DNA of 64,000 nucleotides, from assembly GCA_022419385.1 (NCBI GenBank), contig JAJUBI010000002.1, positions 3,286,001 through 3,350,000 on the forward strand. Reading direction: 5' to 3'. Both the position numbers and the translations under genes were made by a program. Below are positions 44,623 to 56,364 of the stretch, piece after piece (the first letter of the stretch is position 1; each line of letters starts with the position of its first letter). The stretch is from Paraconiothyrium sp. Pb-2020. Its lineage: Eukaryota; Ascomycota; Dothideomycetes; Pleosporales; Didymosphaeriaceae. A model generated the notes under the pieces. That model saw only the letters and a list, made by a program, of their open reading frames with translations. It ran no database searches and was not told the DNA's origin.

Positions 44623-47045
44623 ATGTTTCACACCTTCCAGTCGTCTACCGGCCTACGCTCACCAGTCGCCGATGAAGGCGTGACGGGCAAACCCACCCGG
44701 ACTGCAGGTTCACGCCGCATCTCGACGAGCAACGCTTGTGTCGAGTGCAGACGCCGGAAGATTCGCTGTGATGGCTCCCAGCCATGCGGTCAGTGCCAGT
44801 GGTACCAACACCCCGAGGCATGCGGGTATTCCAAGCCCGCACAGAGGGTAGTCCCCAGCCGGAAGTAAGTGGCTCTTGAACATCAACATCTCGGACTAAG
44901 CGAGACAGACTGGTTGACAAGCTATCAACCAATATCGAGCAGTACAAAACTATCATAGCCAAGTTGTATCCTTCCAAGTCTTTGGATGAGATTGAGTCTC
45001 TGGTCTCGATGCAGCGCGAAGAGCTGCTGGAGCTGGCATTGTCAACTTCGGGTCCTGCGCGAACAACACCATCACCTACTGTAGAAAGCCACTCCATGTC
45101 AGAGCTCAGTCACGGCTCAGGGGGAGCCGAAAGCCTTGAGGCACTTGAACAGGCTCCGCCGCAGGACCCTTTCTGGGACGAAGCTCGCAAACACCAGCTC
45201 CGCGTGCAAGGCGTCTCTGACGACGTCAATGGTCTCTCATTATCAGTTGACCGACTCTCCTCTTACGTTGGGATATCATCCATCACAGCAGCGCTCAAAG
45301 TCATTGTGCGATGTGCTCCCCAGGCGCGACCTCTCATTGCCCAGAGCAACAACGAGACAGTTCTGCCGAGCCGGGCAAATTCTCCAGCGCCGGAACTAGC
45401 TGATAACAGACCAGACGCCTTGCCTCCACCTCCTCAGGGGCAGGCTTTGATCGAGAGCTACTTTGAGTGTGTCCATCCGTTCTTTCCCATGATCGAAGAA
45501 CGGAAATTCTGGTCGACATATCTACTGGGGGACAGAAGAGACTCACCCTGGTTAGCACTGCTCAACATCGTCTTTGCACTGGGATCGTTGGCCTCTTCGA
45601 CAGCGACCAACGAGGCGCACTACGTCTACTTCAATCGATCACGACGTCATCTGTCATTCGAATCTTTTGGTAGCGGCAACCTTGAGGTACTGCAAGCTCT
45701 CGCTATTATGAGCGGCTACTATATGCACTATCTAAACCGACCGAATGAAGCTCATTCACTCATGGGTGGTGTGCTTCGAATGGCAACAGCGCTAGGGCTA
45801 CACCGGGAATACTCGGACAGATCAGCACACGACAACAATCAATTACTCAGTGTGCTGGGCCCTGGTGAAGGAGACACTGTTTCCCCCGAGAACCGGCGGC
45901 GTATATGGTGGAGTCTTTTCTGTCTTGATGCTTGGGCTTCAACCACCACCGGAAGACCATCTTTAGGGCGGATGGGACCATCTATCACGGTGCTACGTCC
46001 TGGCACGGCCAACAATTCGGTATGCCAGACGTGGAACGAGGATAAAATGCTGCTAATGTTACGTCAGGGCATCCTTCCGCAACCGAACAGTCCACAATAT
46101 CTCGAATACTTGAGAGTACTGCCATTGATCCACGCCGCCGAATTCTGTACCATAGCCACGAAGATCCAAGATCGTCTTGTCGAGTCACCGCTCCTCTCAC
46201 GCACAGAGACCGCCGCTTATGACGCGGATCTTATTAAATGGCACGATGAACTCCCTCCAATCCTTTCGAATCCTCTCGAATCCTGCCCTGACTTCCTACG
46301 ACGCGTACGATTAGTGATGAAGTGGCGCTTCCAGAACCTACGCATCGTCCTTCACCGCCCCGCCCTTCTTGTTTCAGCACTGCGCCGATGTCCACTACAC
46401 GACTTGAGCGCAGAAGAAAAGGTTTCGGTGGGCAAATGCCGCATCATCGCCGCGAAGACAATAGAAGATATCTCAAATGAGTGCCTTCCCGACCTCATCT
46501 CAGGCTGGAATGCTGTCTGGTTCACCTTTCAGGCCTGCATGGTGCCTCTCGTATCCCTCTTCAGCGATACGAGCGTCCCCGAAGAGACGCAGAAGTGGTG
46601 TGCTTCGATCGAGATAGCGCTTGCCTTTTTCGCACGTAGCAAGCCCTGGAGCATCGCCGCTAAACGCAGCCTCGATGCCGTATCGAGACTTTACCAGGCG
46701 TACAAGATGCAATTTTCAGCGCAGCCCGGTTCGCTTGGCGCGCAGCAGGTCCCTAATCCTAACATATCCCAGTTCGCGCCAGAAATGCAAGGCCTAAGTG
46801 GCTTCGCCTACGGTGCAGCCGCGCCTGTCCCGGATTATGGTTTTGCGATGAACGCCAACCCCGACATGATGGAAGGCTGGGGCAGGGATCCAAATATGGC
46901 CAACATCAGCGGGTTCTGGGACGATATGATGTGGGATACGAATCTGCCGGATGTGCTTGACGCGCCATTTGGCATGGCGGGGGACTTCGACTTTCAGGGC
47001 GCGGCGCAAGATACTGGGGCTCCCTGCTGGATGCAAGGGAACTGA
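44623..47045 (+). CDS. Zn2Cys6 (Gal4-type) transcription factor
   Basis: Exons 44623-44864 and 44909-47045 (44-nt intron; the split codon AA+A encodes K81) give 792 residues. The binuclear zinc cluster is complete: C39-x2-C42-x6-C49-x5-C55-x2-C58-x8-C67, with basic RRRKIR after C42. A linker and dimerisation-like heptad region follow (LVDKLSTNIEQYKTIIAKLYP). The fungal-specific TF domain begins near residue 260 (ALIESYFECVHPFFPMIEE) and includes MGGVLRMATALGLHRE and ENRRRIWWSLFCLDAWAST. The C-terminal part is Asn/Asp/Gly/Met-rich and acidic, a possible activation region. The gene lies 1.1 kb downstream of beta-mannosidase on the same strand, so a role in mannan or plant-cell-wall sugar regulation (as known for ManR/ClrB-type regulators) is a hypothesis only; I cannot assign the orthologue from sequence. 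Confidence 0.9.
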
Positions 47046-50000
47046 ACGGAAATGACGATTTTCACGATCGGCGAGGGCGAAGGACGGGAACGGCCGCCCG
47101 GTCCCACCGCGGGGGAGTGAGATTTCGGGAGGATCTACGATGCTGGAGACGGATTGCGGTCAGTGAGCAGCGAGGGCATGTCATTGGCGTTTTCGGCGGA
47201 AGGGAAGATGACTTTTGAAGCCAAGCAGGACGTGCAGTCGACGCCTTCCGCTTGGGGAGATACATACGTTCTGACGTACATTGGAAAGGGCAAGAGTTTT
47301 TCTTCATGTTTCGTATTTCTTTCGTACCTACCTGCATTGGGTTGCATGCATTTCTCGTCATTCGCTGGTCATCTGCGTCTTGCATATGCGCTTGTTTTAT
47401 CGTTCGATTTGCTGTACTTGTACAATTACATATATACCTTGGTCTGGGAGCCATCTGCGAATCGGCACTGGCATCGCAGGGGTCGGAGGGACATACATAA
47501 GCGGTTGCAATCTCACGGGTACATACGGCCTACGCGAGGCTTACACACCTGATGTCTTTGCTCGCTTCGTCAATGATGGGATTCATGGAAGAGAAAACTG
47601 CTCTATAGAGGCGGAACGTCGTCGAGACATTGACAAGAAAAGAACCGATGTTATGGACAGGCAGTATGGGCATCTGGAAGTTGTGGCCACAAATTGTGAG
47701 ATGATGTCGCTGAGATAAATTTGGCGCGGTGAATCTGGACGATTGTGTGCATATCTTAGGAGGGGACAATGCTTGCAAGAGCAAGCATTTTGCGAATCTG
47801 GGAACGTGTCTCTGCACTGCAGGGGCCGGGGAGGCAAATACGCATACATGAGCATTCGACTGGGATGTGGCACATGCATTTAGCTTTTCTGTTCTGGCGC
47901 ATGGCTTAAACACATTTCATCATCGTCGATTGTTGGTGGTACTGTTGTTGTTTATAGAAGAGCTGGCTGTATTGAATGGGTGCATGAAACTTAGCACAAT
48001 GGCTTGGACGAATTCGGCGTGTGAAGCGTGTACAGCGTTTATACTTAGACGTCGGTAGGATAAACAACTCAACATAGCACGCATATGCGCAAATGTTGGT
48101 TGTCGTAGGGCTTGTGCGACATGTCGTCGTCCAATGGCTCAAACGTACCCTGATGGTGTGGCTCGCATTCGGGTCTAGTAGAGGAAACACGTACGATACG
48201 TACATATGTACATAAGCGGCCTGCTGGCCTATATAGCATGGGTTCGGCCCTTTTTTTTCGCTTGCGCACGTGGGACGCGCACATATGGTCGTCGTCAGTT
48301 GTTGGCGATGTTCATGGAAGAGCTGGCTCCCGATAGGTTGTGGTATCAACAGGCATGCGTGATATCGAAAGACAAGGATGGCGCATCTACGCGCCAACTT
48401 TATTGACGTCGGACTCAAGCTCGCCTGACAAAATACCCTAGGTAGACATCGTTTGCGGTGTGGTTTGCGTCCAGGCCTTGTCTGCAGCCTCCTCGTATTT
48501 ATGGTAATGTGGTGTGGGTTTTAACCGCCTACCTTGTAGCCAGCCAGCCGGCATACAGGCTAGAGCTGAGGCTGTTATTCTTCCAGCTCGCCTTGGGAAT
48601 CAGCCATTATTGAAAGAGAGAAGCGGAGTTGCGTCACTGGCTTTTCTGCCTAACGGGACTGCAGCGATCGGTGTGCGCGGGCAACAATCAACGCGGGATG
48701 GTGTAGACGAAAACGTCGGACCGAGCGCCTGGAAGAGCCCGACATTGTGAAAGGACTCCTGATCGGACCGACTGCGTGGTTGTACACGAAGTGGTGAGGT
48801 TTAGCAGGTGCGAAAGTGGAAGCAGTGTCGTCAGCTACGAAGGACGAGGCCTGCATCGGGAGCGCGTGCTTCCGAAGAGGAAAGAGGGCCGCGGCTACAC
48901 GTATCCATCGACCGGGTTGCAGGTACCTACGTACACGGCTTGAGTATGAGGTAGGAAAGGAGAGCAAGGGACGGAAGAGGAAGGAAGGGGCAGGGGTGGG
49001 AAACGGTCGTGCATGGGGACAGATGACCTTGGATTTGTGGAAGAAATGGGTTGCATGTGTGACGAGTTTGGGGTCGAGACTCTCGGACGCCAGAGTACTG
49101 CGTACAAGGCATCCTGCAGATACGATCCTCGTGAGATGAAAATGGTACGCAGTCGGATTGTCGAACGTCATTGCTGAGGGATGGGATCGCTAAGAGAAGA
49201 TTGGAGGAACTGGCCGGAGTGCAGTACGCGCCACGCTTTCGCGTTTGCTTACCCTCTGTGCGGACATGTCAACTCGAGCGGATACGAGTTGCAGATGCTA
49301 TGGTTGTATATAGAGAGCAGCAAGGACTTGCTGGCCTTGCTGGGAGTTTTCAACAACGGGGGCTGTATTGAAGGAGGCCAGCGAGGCTGCCTATAGGTAC
49401 AGCACGCATCTGCCGTGCGCTGAGGAGCAGCGTTCTGAACCAGAACCAGTTTTCTGGTCTTCAGAATGCCCCGACAAGCTGTCGAGGGCGCTCTTTGTTC
49501 TGCTGCCTTTCCTCTGGTATCTGCTGCCTGCCCTATGTGTTTCGACATACTGTTGACCAGCTTCTCATGGAGTATAACTTTGCAACATTTGTTCAGACGA
49601 TGCTGGAATTGGGTCGTCACTGGGCAAGTCCAATGTCATTAGAGGGAAGATCTCAATTCATGACAGTGTGTGCAAACGCATATACACCTCTCGACGCATT
49701 GGTAGCAAACACCTGTTTGCGTGCTGAGTACCTTTATATGTCCTCACGGGAACCTTTGCACATTTGATTTCACATGACGCTGAGCTTACATGCATATGTT
49801 CCTGGGGAGAACTGAGCCAACAGCGTGCTTGCTGAAGAGCTAACGGTGGGGCAGAGCGCAAGTGTCTTGTCGAGGCTCTCTACGATTTGTTGCCGATCGG
49901 CTTCAATGGTTTGCCGACAGGATGCCCCGACAAGGCTGAACAGAAGAGCCGTTATCGATAAGAGGTACCCCTTTCGCAAGTGGAATGTTCCCTGGAAGAC

Positions 50001-50459
50001 CGAGTCGCCGAGCGCGGAAGCCGGATGGTTTTTGATGCGTGGCGAGAGGTCTCACGATTTGCTCGTGAGATTGGGTGACCGCGTCGTTTTCGCTAGGCTA
50101 GCTTTTCGTGGCCGTGCGTGCATTACTCTCCTGAGTATCCTCGACCGCCCCTCTTCTTTTCTGCTCTTTCACGCTCTGCTGCCAGAGTTTCGCTCCTTTA
50201 TTGCGTTCGTGTCGTGGACTGTGGAGTTACTGAGTGTGAGCAATCGAGTCTTTGCAATTTCCACCCTATCCGAACCTTCCGCCAACAGCCCCGTCGCTGT
50301 TTTGCCTCCGGGCCGTGTGTAGACTGACCACAACTTTATCGTTACGCTCTGTCTTCGACGCTCGGCATTTCGAGTCGTAGAGAAGTCCCTTACCCTCGTC
50401 AGAGACCAATCGGCCAAACCGCCAATTGCCTCGCTCGGCACTACTCCAACCGCTTCACG
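47046..50459. other. Long intergenic region, no gene seen
   Basis: 3.4 kb, the longest gene-free stretch in the window. Frames of 130-173 codons occur on both strands (for example 47154-47552 and 48650-49171 antisense), but they overlap and are rich in Ser, Arg, His and Pro, as expected of chance frames. Two sites share GAAGAGCTGGCT with loosely similar GTTGTTGG lead-in sequence (near 47957 and 48315), hinting at an old local duplication. The last few hundred bases are the Scs7 promoter. Confidence 0.45.
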
Positions 50460-51671
50460 ATGCCCGCCCGTACCTTACCCACCATTCCTGTCGCCGATGT
50501 GCAGGCGCATAACACCAGCAAGAGCTGCTATGTCACCATTGGCGTAAAAGTCTACGATGTGACTGACTTTGTGGATGATCATCCTGGTGGCGGGGACCTC
50601 ATACTGGAATATGGTGGAAAAGACGTAACCGCAATCTTAAAGGACGAAGGGTCACACGCACACTCGGAAGCAGCATACGATATTCTAGACGAGAGCTTGG
50701 TTGGCTTCATGCCTACGGAACCTATCATGAACTCTGCTACCAAGAGCAACAAGCCCGCTGAGATCGTGCCCCTCCCGCCATCAAAAGAGGGCCAGGCCGA
50801 ACTAGCTGCTCAACAACCACTGTACGCTGCGACAGGCATGTCGACAGCAGAAGACCTATCCAGGGATACTGACTTCGACACGGATTATAAGCAACACAAA
50901 TTTCTCGACCTGTCAAAACCGCTGTTCTTGCAAGTCTGGAATGGCGGTTTCCAAAAGGACTTCTATCTGGAGCAGGTACATCGACCTAGACACTACAAAG
51001 GTGGAGACTCGGCGCCGCTATTTGGGAACTTTCTGGAGCCGCTGAGCAAGACGCCGTGGTGGATAGTGCCCACGCTATGGGTTCCACCCGTGATTGCGGG
51101 GACCGCATGGGGATGTTCAGTGCTGGGCGGAGCGCAGACTGTGGCGTATTGGCTGTTTGGCCTGGCTTTCTGGACGCTCTTGGAGTACATTCTGCATCGG
51201 TTCCTTTTCCACTTAGACTAGTGAGACTTGCCCCACTAAGTTGATATGTTTGTGCTAACGTATCCTAGCTATCTTCCTGACAACCGCGTGGGTATCACGC
51301 TACACTTTATCCTCCACGGCATCCACCATTACCTCCCAATGGACAAGTACCGCCTCGTCATGCCGCCCACTCTCTTTGCCGCCCTCGCTGCGCCTTTCTG
51401 GAAGTTCGCCCACTTTATCATCTTCTGGAACTGGCACGGTGCCCTCGTGGCGTACTGCGGTGGAGTGTTCGGATACGTATGCTACGACATGACCCACTAC
51501 TTCCTTCATCACCGCAACTTGCCGGCATACTGGCGGGAGCTGAAGAAGTACCACCTTAAACACCACTTTGCCGACTACCAGAATGGTTTTGGTGTTAGCA
51601 GTCGGTTCTGGGACTGGGTCTTTGGCACTGAGTTGGAGATGGCACCACCCAAGGTCCTCAAGACCAATTAG
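50460..51671 (+). CDS. SCS7: Sphingolipid fatty-acid 2-hydroxylase Scs7
   Basis: ER-membrane di-iron enzyme that hydroxylates C2 of the very-long-chain fatty acid in ceramide, using its own cytochrome b5 domain as electron donor. Exons 50460-51220 and 51269-51671 (48-nt intron, split codon TA+C) give 387 residues, the family size. The b5 domain (residues 8-90) has the haem motif DDHPGGG (H41) and a second histidine near residue 66-68. Four membrane helices carry the histidine boxes of the fatty-acid hydroxylase superfamily: HRFLFH, HGIHHYLPMD, THYFLHH and YHLKHHF. The C-terminus is VFGTELEMAPPKVLKTN, with no classical dilysine ER signal. Confidence 0.96.
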
Positions 51672-52149
51672 TGGAGATCTATATGAATTGACCTTGGATA
51701 GGCGTTGGTTTGTACGAGTACCATGTGCGTAGGACCCATTCATAGACCTAGTAATGTAATACGTAACTCAGAGACCTATCTTGCTATGACCATCAACACT
51801 GACCTGTCCTTTATCTTCTAACCGCACATCAATTCGGTACACAATGTGTGTCGCAAGAGACTTCCCTTCACGTCGCCGCTGACTGGTATGATCCAAAAGT
51901 GACCGCGCAACCGAGGTGGTCTGTGCGCTCCTGCCATCTTCAAAAGCAGCTTGCCCTCTTCTCCGCACCTCTACCCTGCGCCAACAACATTACGCTCGCC
52001 CTGCAGCCGCGCACGTAATATCCCAAAGACGATTCAACTGCCGCGCTCGTCGCAGCCGCTGTTGTATCTCTTGTGAGGTAATTTGCTTGCCACTACAATC
52101 TCCTCGATACACATACTCCCTGTACACATTTTTGACCGGCACTGTTCGC
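51672..52149. other. Promoter and leader of the splicing factor gene
   Basis: About 480 bp. An in-frame region extends upstream of the chosen ATG of the next gene without an ATG, so it is probably 5' UTR; a GTAATT..GGGCAG pair around 52078-52163 could even be a leader intron. Confidence 0.45.
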
Positions 52150-54145
52150 ATGCGCGGGCAGAAATCGGGTACTACTCAACTGCCAGTTAGGATCAAGAAA
52201 GAAAGCTCGCCGCCGCGCAGCAACAACGCGATGGAAGTGGAAAACTTCCTGGACAACGTGGCTAAGGAGATCGAAGATGAGCAGAAGCGCAAAGTGAAGA
52301 CCGAGTCTGGCGACCGTGAGGAGGAGGACCGCCGCACCCGCAGCGACCGCTCTGATCGCTACAATGGCGATCGTGACTACCGTGACAGTCGCCGCCATGG
52401 CCGTGATCGGGACCGAAGCCGAGACCGATACCAACCTCGTGAGTCTAATGGGGAGCGGCGTCACAGTCGTGAGCGCAGGCGAAGAGATGGAAGCCGACCT
52501 CGGTCTAGCAAGAGCAAGGATGCTGACACAGATGAAGATCGTGCTAGGTATCCGCGTCGCAGCAACTCCCGGGACCGATACCGTGGAGGTCGTAGGGACC
52601 GTGGTGGAGATCGTGGAGGCGACTATTACAGTGGTGGCGGACGAGGTGGGCGTTCTCGCTCCCCTCGCCGAAATCGAGACGAGCGTCGTGAGGATCGCTA
52701 CCGCGACCGCTCTCGCGACCGCGCTCCTCGTGATAGGGACGCTGACGACCGTCGTGGCAGTGGTCGCCGTCGCACTCCAACGCCCGAGCCCACCGAGGAT
52801 GACCGCGACAAGCGTACCATTTTTGTCCAGCAAATCTCCCAGCGTGCCGAGATGCGCCACCTCCGCGCTTTCTTCGAGGCTGTCGGTCCTGTGGTGGAAG
52901 CTCAGATTGTGAAGGACAGAGTTACTGGTCGCTCTAAAGGGTATGTACCACTATATGTTCTTTGAAGACTCTGCTAATATACCTAGTGTCGGCTACGTTG
53001 AGTTCAAAGACGAAGAGTCTGTCCCCAAGGCCTTGGAGCTAACCGGCCAGAAACTCAAGGGAGTGCCCATCATCGCGCAACTTACCGAGGCAGAGAAGAA
53101 TCGTGCATCTCGTGCAGCAGGTGAAGGCGGCGCTGCCAGCGCTACCAATGGCGCTCCGTTCCACCGCCTCTATGTCGGCAACATCCACTTTAGTGTCACC
53201 GAGGAGGATCTCAAGGAGATCTTCCTTCCTTTTGGCGAACTTGAGCAGGTCACACTCCAACGTGACGAGCAGAATCCGACTCGCTCAAAGGGCTACGGGT
53301 TTGTCCAGTATGCATTGCGTCGCCGCCTCCAATGTAATGTTGCTAACAATCTATTAGATTCGTTGATCCTAACGACGCTAAGAAAGCGCTTACAGAAATG
53401 AATGGCTTTGAGCTTGCCGGTCGCCAGATTCGTGTTGGCCTCGGCAACGACAAGTTCACGCCCGAGTCGACCGCCCATCTCCTCCGCAACTTTCCACAGC
53501 AGGCGGCTAGCTACCAAGGCTCCGCATTCAGTGGCGCCGGTGGTCGCGGTGCTTATGCTGGCGGCTCAGGCGGTGTCTTCGACAGAGCTCATGGTAGAGA
53601 TGATCGTGGCATTAGCGGTGCTTCAGCACTCGATGATACTGACATGGCGGGTGTCAACTTCAAGCAGGTCGATCGCAACAAGCTTATGATGAACCTCGCT
53701 CGCAACGAGGTCGACGTTCCCACCAAGAAGGATGACCGCCCGATGGCTAAAGCCCGTGCTCCCGTTGAGAACACGATTGCACCTTCGAAGTGCATCAAGA
53801 TTCAGAACGCCTTCGATGCTGACCAGTAAGTGAACGTTACTTTCATTCCCTTACGAAGCAAGCTAACACGTGTACAGGGAGCTAAATCAATTCGGCCCTA
53901 ACTGGGCGAAGGATCTCGAGACCGAAGTCAAGACTGAGTGCAACTCCAAGTACGGCAAAGTCGTCCACATCGCTGTTGACGCCAACTCCGACGGAGAGAT
54001 TTTCGTCAAATTCGATTCGGTCAGCGGAGGCGAGAAGGCTCTCCAAGGCCTCAACGGCCGCAACTTCAATTATCGTACTATTCGTGCCTCCTACGTCGTC
54101 GATAAGGTCTACAACTCCCTTTACGGTGCGGCTGCCGCATTTTGA
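52150..54145 (+). CDS. rsd1: RNA-binding splicing factor Rsd1/RBM39 (CC1-like)
   Basis: Nuclear SR-like protein linking early spliceosome assembly with U2AF. Four exons (52150-52940, 52987-53307, 53358-53825, 53878-54145; introns 46, 50 and 52 nt) give 615 residues. An RS/RD-rich domain (~40-210, many SRDR, RDRY and RRS repeats) precedes RRM1 (DKRTIFVQQISQ..GYVEFKDEES), RRM2 (HRLYVGNIHFSVTEEDLKEIF..KGYGFVQF, split by intron 2) and a C-terminal U2AF-homology motif (CIKIQNAFDADQ..GEIFVKFDS). This order is that of RBM39/Rsd1. Intron 2 was placed by protein frame: VQ|FVDPNDAKKAL. Translation may instead start at the ATG at 52231 (MEVENFLDNVAKE), removing 27 residues. Confidence 0.95.
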
Positions 54146-56364
54146 GACTTGCAGGGCCATCGGACTGTACGAACTAGGACCCTCAGAGCCATCACGGATT
54201 CTGACGGTAAGAGTGTGTTTTCATTTGCTTGCGGTGCGGATCTGCCATGGTGCTATGTTTGCAGGCGTGGCAAGGAATAGTCTTGGCGTTATTGGGGTGG
54301 TTGTTTACGGACATGGCGTTGGTGGGATGCTTGGATATTGCTTTCTTCGGCGTTGGCTGGGGCTCACTTACCTGGTGAAGGACTCGCTGGCTTTTCAACA
54401 GTTGACCGACCCGCCTGAGGCTGAAGGATCAGCAATTGCGACCATTCTCGACGCCGATCTGTCATGGGTTTCAAAAGTTTTTCATGACCTTGGCACGTCG
54501 CGCGGTGGACCTTACGGTCAGACCTTACCTGTCCTCGGTAGGGTACTCTCGCACGACTGCTTTCTACGGAAAAGGCAACGATTAAGGATAGAGGAGGATT
54601 CAGGGGGGTGCTAATAGTCTTAGGACTCACACCTTGCAGGCTTGTACAGTGTCCTTGCCAGCACAATTTGATCGATCACATCTAGGTATTGGTCGGTATA
54701 TCGTGACTGTGTTGCCGCGTGGTTTGTAAGACCCGTGCAAGGCATGCTTCCTAACATCGTGATAGGTTTTGCCTTTTTGTCTCATGTTCGCCACTCTAGA
54801 GGCTAAGAGCTTTTACTCCCTTCCCCCCGTGCCCGACGCCGCTAACGTTTGCATAGCGCCCGTTGTTTCTCTTGCTACCTGCTAACGTGACAGGTTTGAT
54901 GACTACCATGATGCTTCGCCTAAATAATTCTTTACCCAGCGATGCTGTACGCAATGTCTTTGCACGTGCAATTTCTACGCCACGGTCCTGTACGACTCGG
55001 GTATACGCGTCGGCCTGACACAAAACTTACGATGCCCCTTTGGACCGCTAAACTACAACTAGAATTTCGTCTGTCGAGGCTGTCCTTCAAATCGCTTCCT
55101 TATTGATGGAGGCGTCCATCTGCCATGTCTGGCTGATCGTTAGCATCCCCATAAGTTGATGAGGTAAGGGTGATGGCCTGCGCTAAGACACCAATGATTA
55201 AGTCTCTGTACCTTGTGCTGTAGGGGAAGGGTGTGGCAGCTGCGAGATCTTGCTACACCACAGCTGCGCCAGCTGAATCGGGCGGGACTTTGTATAGCTC
55301 GTCTTGGTGCTAGAGCTATTAGTTTCTAGAAGCGCTCAAATGGTGTGTAGATGCGATTTCAAAAAGTCGTGTTGATATAACAGCTAGTGCACACGAACAG
55401 TAGACAAGGCGCCAAATCCTCGTGGATCTTGTTCGAGATTGGCTCGAAACTGTAGGTGGAAACTGAATCACTTGTCAGTTCCAGAACAATACATTCCTAT
55501 ACCTGCTGAAGATCCTCTGCAAGTTTATGGTTGCCGTTGCCATCTTAGCTCCGCGGTTGCACTCTGTCTTACTAAGTCAGCGAAGTGGCAGAGTGCAACT
55601 TTGAAACGTCCCCGTGGCGTCTTACTTCCCACGCCAACGACCTCACGCCGGAAGGCCTCAGACCGTAGCACATCTACAAGATATGCACAATGGCGCAAAG
55701 ACCGAGCGCACTGCACGGTGGTGCAGCACGCGACTGCTGCATTACAGCACTGTGCGCCGAAGTCCGTAGCCTCAGCCTCGCTGTGCTGATGCCAGCTCAC
55801 CTTTTCTATTGGCTGCTCGTCCGACAGAGACACTGTTCTTAGGCCTGTTACAAGAGCAATACGCCTGCGCGGTGGTCGGCAACCGATTGAGACGCCTATG
55901 CCATTTAAGGCAATTATCTCACCACCACGCCGCTCCGTTGAAGTTGGAGACTCTGGACGCACACAATCAATCGACTAAGTGCTATAGACTGAAGGTAAAG
56001 TACGAGACTTTGATCTGGGTATGTCGTAAAGAAAGAAGAAACCGGAAACTAAGTGGTGAGAGGAAATGGTCGTGTTGTTTATTCGTCCTTGTCAAGTTCG
56101 CGTACGACAGCCGCGCCTCTTTCAAGCGAGCTGACGGCCAGTCGGGTACCCTCAGTCTTCCTTCGGGAATGCACCACCACCAGCCAAGAGAACATGGTAG
56201 TGCCATGCCACGTACAGAAAACTTACAAGAAGACATCATGGTCCATGTCACCGCGATTTGTAGAGAGGCACGCGATCTCGTTCAATCTACCTCGATCATC
56301 TCTTTTCGTTCAGTCTTTCATTTTCTCCTTTAGGCATTCGTTTGCTTGGTTGGGTTAGAGAAAG
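54146..56364. other. Intergenic region, no gene seen
   Basis: About 2.2 kb between the splicing factor and the rhodopsin-like gene. The first few hundred bases are probably 3' UTR. Frames around 55439-56333 begin with non-ATG codons or lack motifs. No repeat or RNA gene recognised. Confidence 0.5.

Noticed and set aside
47929..48340. Possible duplicated segment sharing GAAGAGCTGGCT with GTTGTTGG lead-in
   Set aside because: Similarity outside the shared words is poor; may be chance, so not called as a repeat.
48650..49171. 173-codon antisense frame
   Set aside because: Rich in Ser, Arg, His and Pro without motifs, overlapped by frames on the other strand, and of the kind high-GC pyrimidine-rich leaders produce.
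49770..49979. Minus-strand 69-codon frame with a signal-peptide-like start (RKGYLLSITALLFSLVGASC) and three cysteines
   Set aside because: It looks like a small secreted protein, but the frame starts at TTG and contains no upstream ATG, so it cannot be translated normally as it stands. No splice that supplies an ATG was found.
55809..56333. 174-codon plus-strand frame before the rhodopsin-like gene
   Set aside because: It begins with TTG, not ATG, has no family features and runs into the promoter of the next gene.
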